Source: an uncultured Psychrobacter sp. (GTDB lineage Bacteria; Pseudomonadota; Gammaproteobacteria; Pseudomonadales; Moraxellaceae). Taken from it: DNA of 64,000 nucleotides. The translations under genes and the position numbers were made by a program. The stretch's first letter is position 1. Every line of letters begins with the position of its first letter. Positions 63,092-64,000 of the stretch are shown piece by piece. The notes beneath the pieces are model-generated. The model was not told where the DNA came from. It searched no databases and saw only the letters and a program-made list of their open reading frames with translations. The stretch is taken from the NCBI RefSeq assembly GCF_947500265.1, contig NZ_CANMRN010000008.1, positions 92,363 through 156,362 on the forward strand. The letters run 5' to 3'.

Positions 63092-63838
63092 ATGGCAAAA
63101 CCTACTCCAAGAGTACTAGAAGTTATTGGCACTAGATACATTACGCCAAATATGTGCCGCGTCACGCTTGGCGGTGCTGGCATGGTTGATTTTCCTATCG
63201 ATCAAGAAAGTGCTTATATCAAACTGATATTCCCTCAAGATGCAGGTAGCCGCCCACTGATGCGTACTTATACGGTGAGCGTGCAACGTGATGGCGAAAT
63301 AGATGTTGATTTTGCTTTACATGAGACGGAAGGACCTGCATCGGCATGGGCACGACATGCGCAAGTCGGCGATCAAATTCTGATAGGTGGTCCAGGGCCA
63401 AAAAAGCTCATCAACAATGAAGCAGATTGGTTTTTATTAGTCGGTGATATGACCGCGCTACCAGCGATTACGGTCAACTTAGCCCAGTTGCCTACTGATG
63501 CTCGTGGTTACGCAGTACTTGAGGTAACGACTGAGGCAGATCGTCAGACACTCAAAAAACCAGAGAACGTCGAGATACATTGGGTGATTAATGCGCATCC
63601 AAATGCAGATGATAGCCCTTTACTGGACTGTGTTAAATCTTTGAACTGGCTTGATGGTCGACCTGCTGTTTGGGCAGCGTGTGAATTTCATAGTATGCGA
63701 GCACTGCGCCAGTACTTCAAAGTTGAGCGCGCGATACCAAAGACGCATTTATATGTTTCTAGCTACTGGAAAGTCGATAGCACAGAGGATCAGCATAAAA
63801 TCGTCAAAAGTCAGGATGCGCAAACGGAAGATCAGTAG
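63092..63838 (+). CDS. Siderophore-interacting protein, ferric-siderophore reductase (ViuB/SIP family)
   Basis: 248 residues from ATG 63092, after an AAGGA site; the longer frame from 63032 runs through the intergenic hairpin. An FAD-binding barrel (about 1-105) contains RYITPNMCRVTLGG and the RxYT motif MRTYTVSV. The NAD(P)-binding part (about 110-235) has LVGDMTALPAI and WAACEFHSMRALRQYF. It reduces the iron of ferric siderophores in the cytoplasm to release Fe(II). It is likely co-transcribed with the receptor. Confidence 0.92.
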   Translation: MAKPTPRVLEVIGTRYITPNMCRVTLGGAGMVDFPIDQESAYIKLIFPQDAGSRPLMRTYTVSVQRDGEIDVDFALHETEGPASAWARHAQVGDQILIGGPGPKKLINNEADWFLLVGDMTALPAITVNLAQLPTDARGYAVLEVTTEADRQTLKKPENVEIHWVINAHPNADDSPLLDCVKSLNWLDGRPAVWAACEFHSMRALRQYFKVERAIPKTHLYVSSYWKVDSTEDQHKIVKSQDAQTEDQ

Positions 63839-63854
63839 TTACGTATTTCGAAAC

Positions 63855-63891
63855 AAAAAAGGTGGAGCTAATATTAGCCCCACCTTTTTTT
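63855..63891. terminator. Bidirectional rho-independent terminator
   Basis: AAAAAAGGTGG-GCTAA pairs with TTAGC-CCACCTTTTTTT with one mismatch inside. It ends both the SIP gene and the convergent gene at the right edge. Confidence 0.85.
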
Positions 63892-63906
63892 ATCAATCAT
63901 CACTTA

Positions 63907-64000
63907 TCATGCTTCAACCACCTTCCCCTCTTTAACCCGACTAATCGTCAGCCCCGTAAACCCGAATAGCAGCGTCAATAGCAATGACAAATAACAGAAG
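63907..64000 (-). CDS. C-terminal end of a membrane protein (cut by window edge)
   Basis: The last 30 codons and stop of a minus-strand gene. The visible end is a Leu-rich membrane helix (LSLLLTLLFGFTGLTI) followed by SRVKEGKVVEA. This fits the final helix and cytoplasmic tail of a transporter, possibly an MFS siderophore transporter given the neighbours, but too little is visible to be certain. Confidence 0.6.
   Translation of the reverse strand, partial: FCYLSLLLTLLFGFTGLTISRVKEGKVVEA

Overview
The window looks like chromosomal DNA of a Psychrobacter-type gammaproteobacterium (Moraxellaceae). This is inferred from moderate GC, AT-rich intergenic DNA, and the gene mix: CopABRS-type copper resistance, many LysR regulators, TonB siderophore receptors, Old Yellow Enzyme and DODA-type dioxygenase. 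No rRNA, intact tRNA, CRISPR array or full-length transposase gene was seen. About 48 intact or edge-cut protein genes and one clear pseudogene are supported.

Layout. 0-9 kb: the start of an acetamidase/formamidase gene, an MFS transporter divergent from a MocR-type regulator, an EamA exporter, a patatin-like lipoprotein, a small membrane protein and an M14 carboxypeptidase. 8.7-17.2 kb: a copper resistance island. CopS/CopR face a run of envelope genes: two small exported proteins, cytochrome c, a DUF411 lipoprotein, multicopper oxidase CopA, CopB and a DUF305 membrane protein. CusR/CopR-like dyads lie upstream. 17.3-22.3 kb: an Old Yellow Enzyme and a DoxX/DODA dioxygenase pair, each divergent from a LysR gene. 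22.3-31 kb: an accessory stretch with a solo DarT1-associated NADAR-like protein, a broken Fic gene, two AT-rich immunity-like orphans, CopA-type Cu(I) ATPase with CueR behind a MerR-type 19-bp-spacer promoter, then a relic of integron cassettes (attC sites, DUF1272 gene, HEPN-like gene, no integrase) and a 276-bp MITE.

31-39 kb: GST, quinone-reductase-like MDR, META and DUF4377 lipoproteins, homocysteine S-methyltransferase, EamA transporter, SDR and a GcvA-like LysR. 39-45.5 kb: four co-directional glycosyltransferases facing an unrecognised protein, a possible surface-glycan or glycolipid locus without its own flippase or polymerase. 46-49 kb: a Lys/Val-repeat exported protein, a GST and a PAP2/dual-specificity-phosphatase fusion. 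49-54.2 kb: a lone BASS transporter and a tightly overlapping operon of FMO, BASS transporter, extended SDR and classical SDR. 54.5-64 kb: iron uptake with two Fur boxes, two TonB siderophore receptors, a PvdE-like ABC transporter, a PepSY reductase-like membrane protein and a siderophore-interacting ferric reductase, ending in the C-terminus of another membrane protein.

Working together: the copper cluster and the distant copA/cueR pair cover periplasmic and cytoplasmic copper detoxification. The OYE, DODA/DoxX and GST/MDR groups look like electrophile or quinone defence. The last 10 kb is a uptake-reduction module for ferric siderophores, with no siderophore biosynthesis genes in view.
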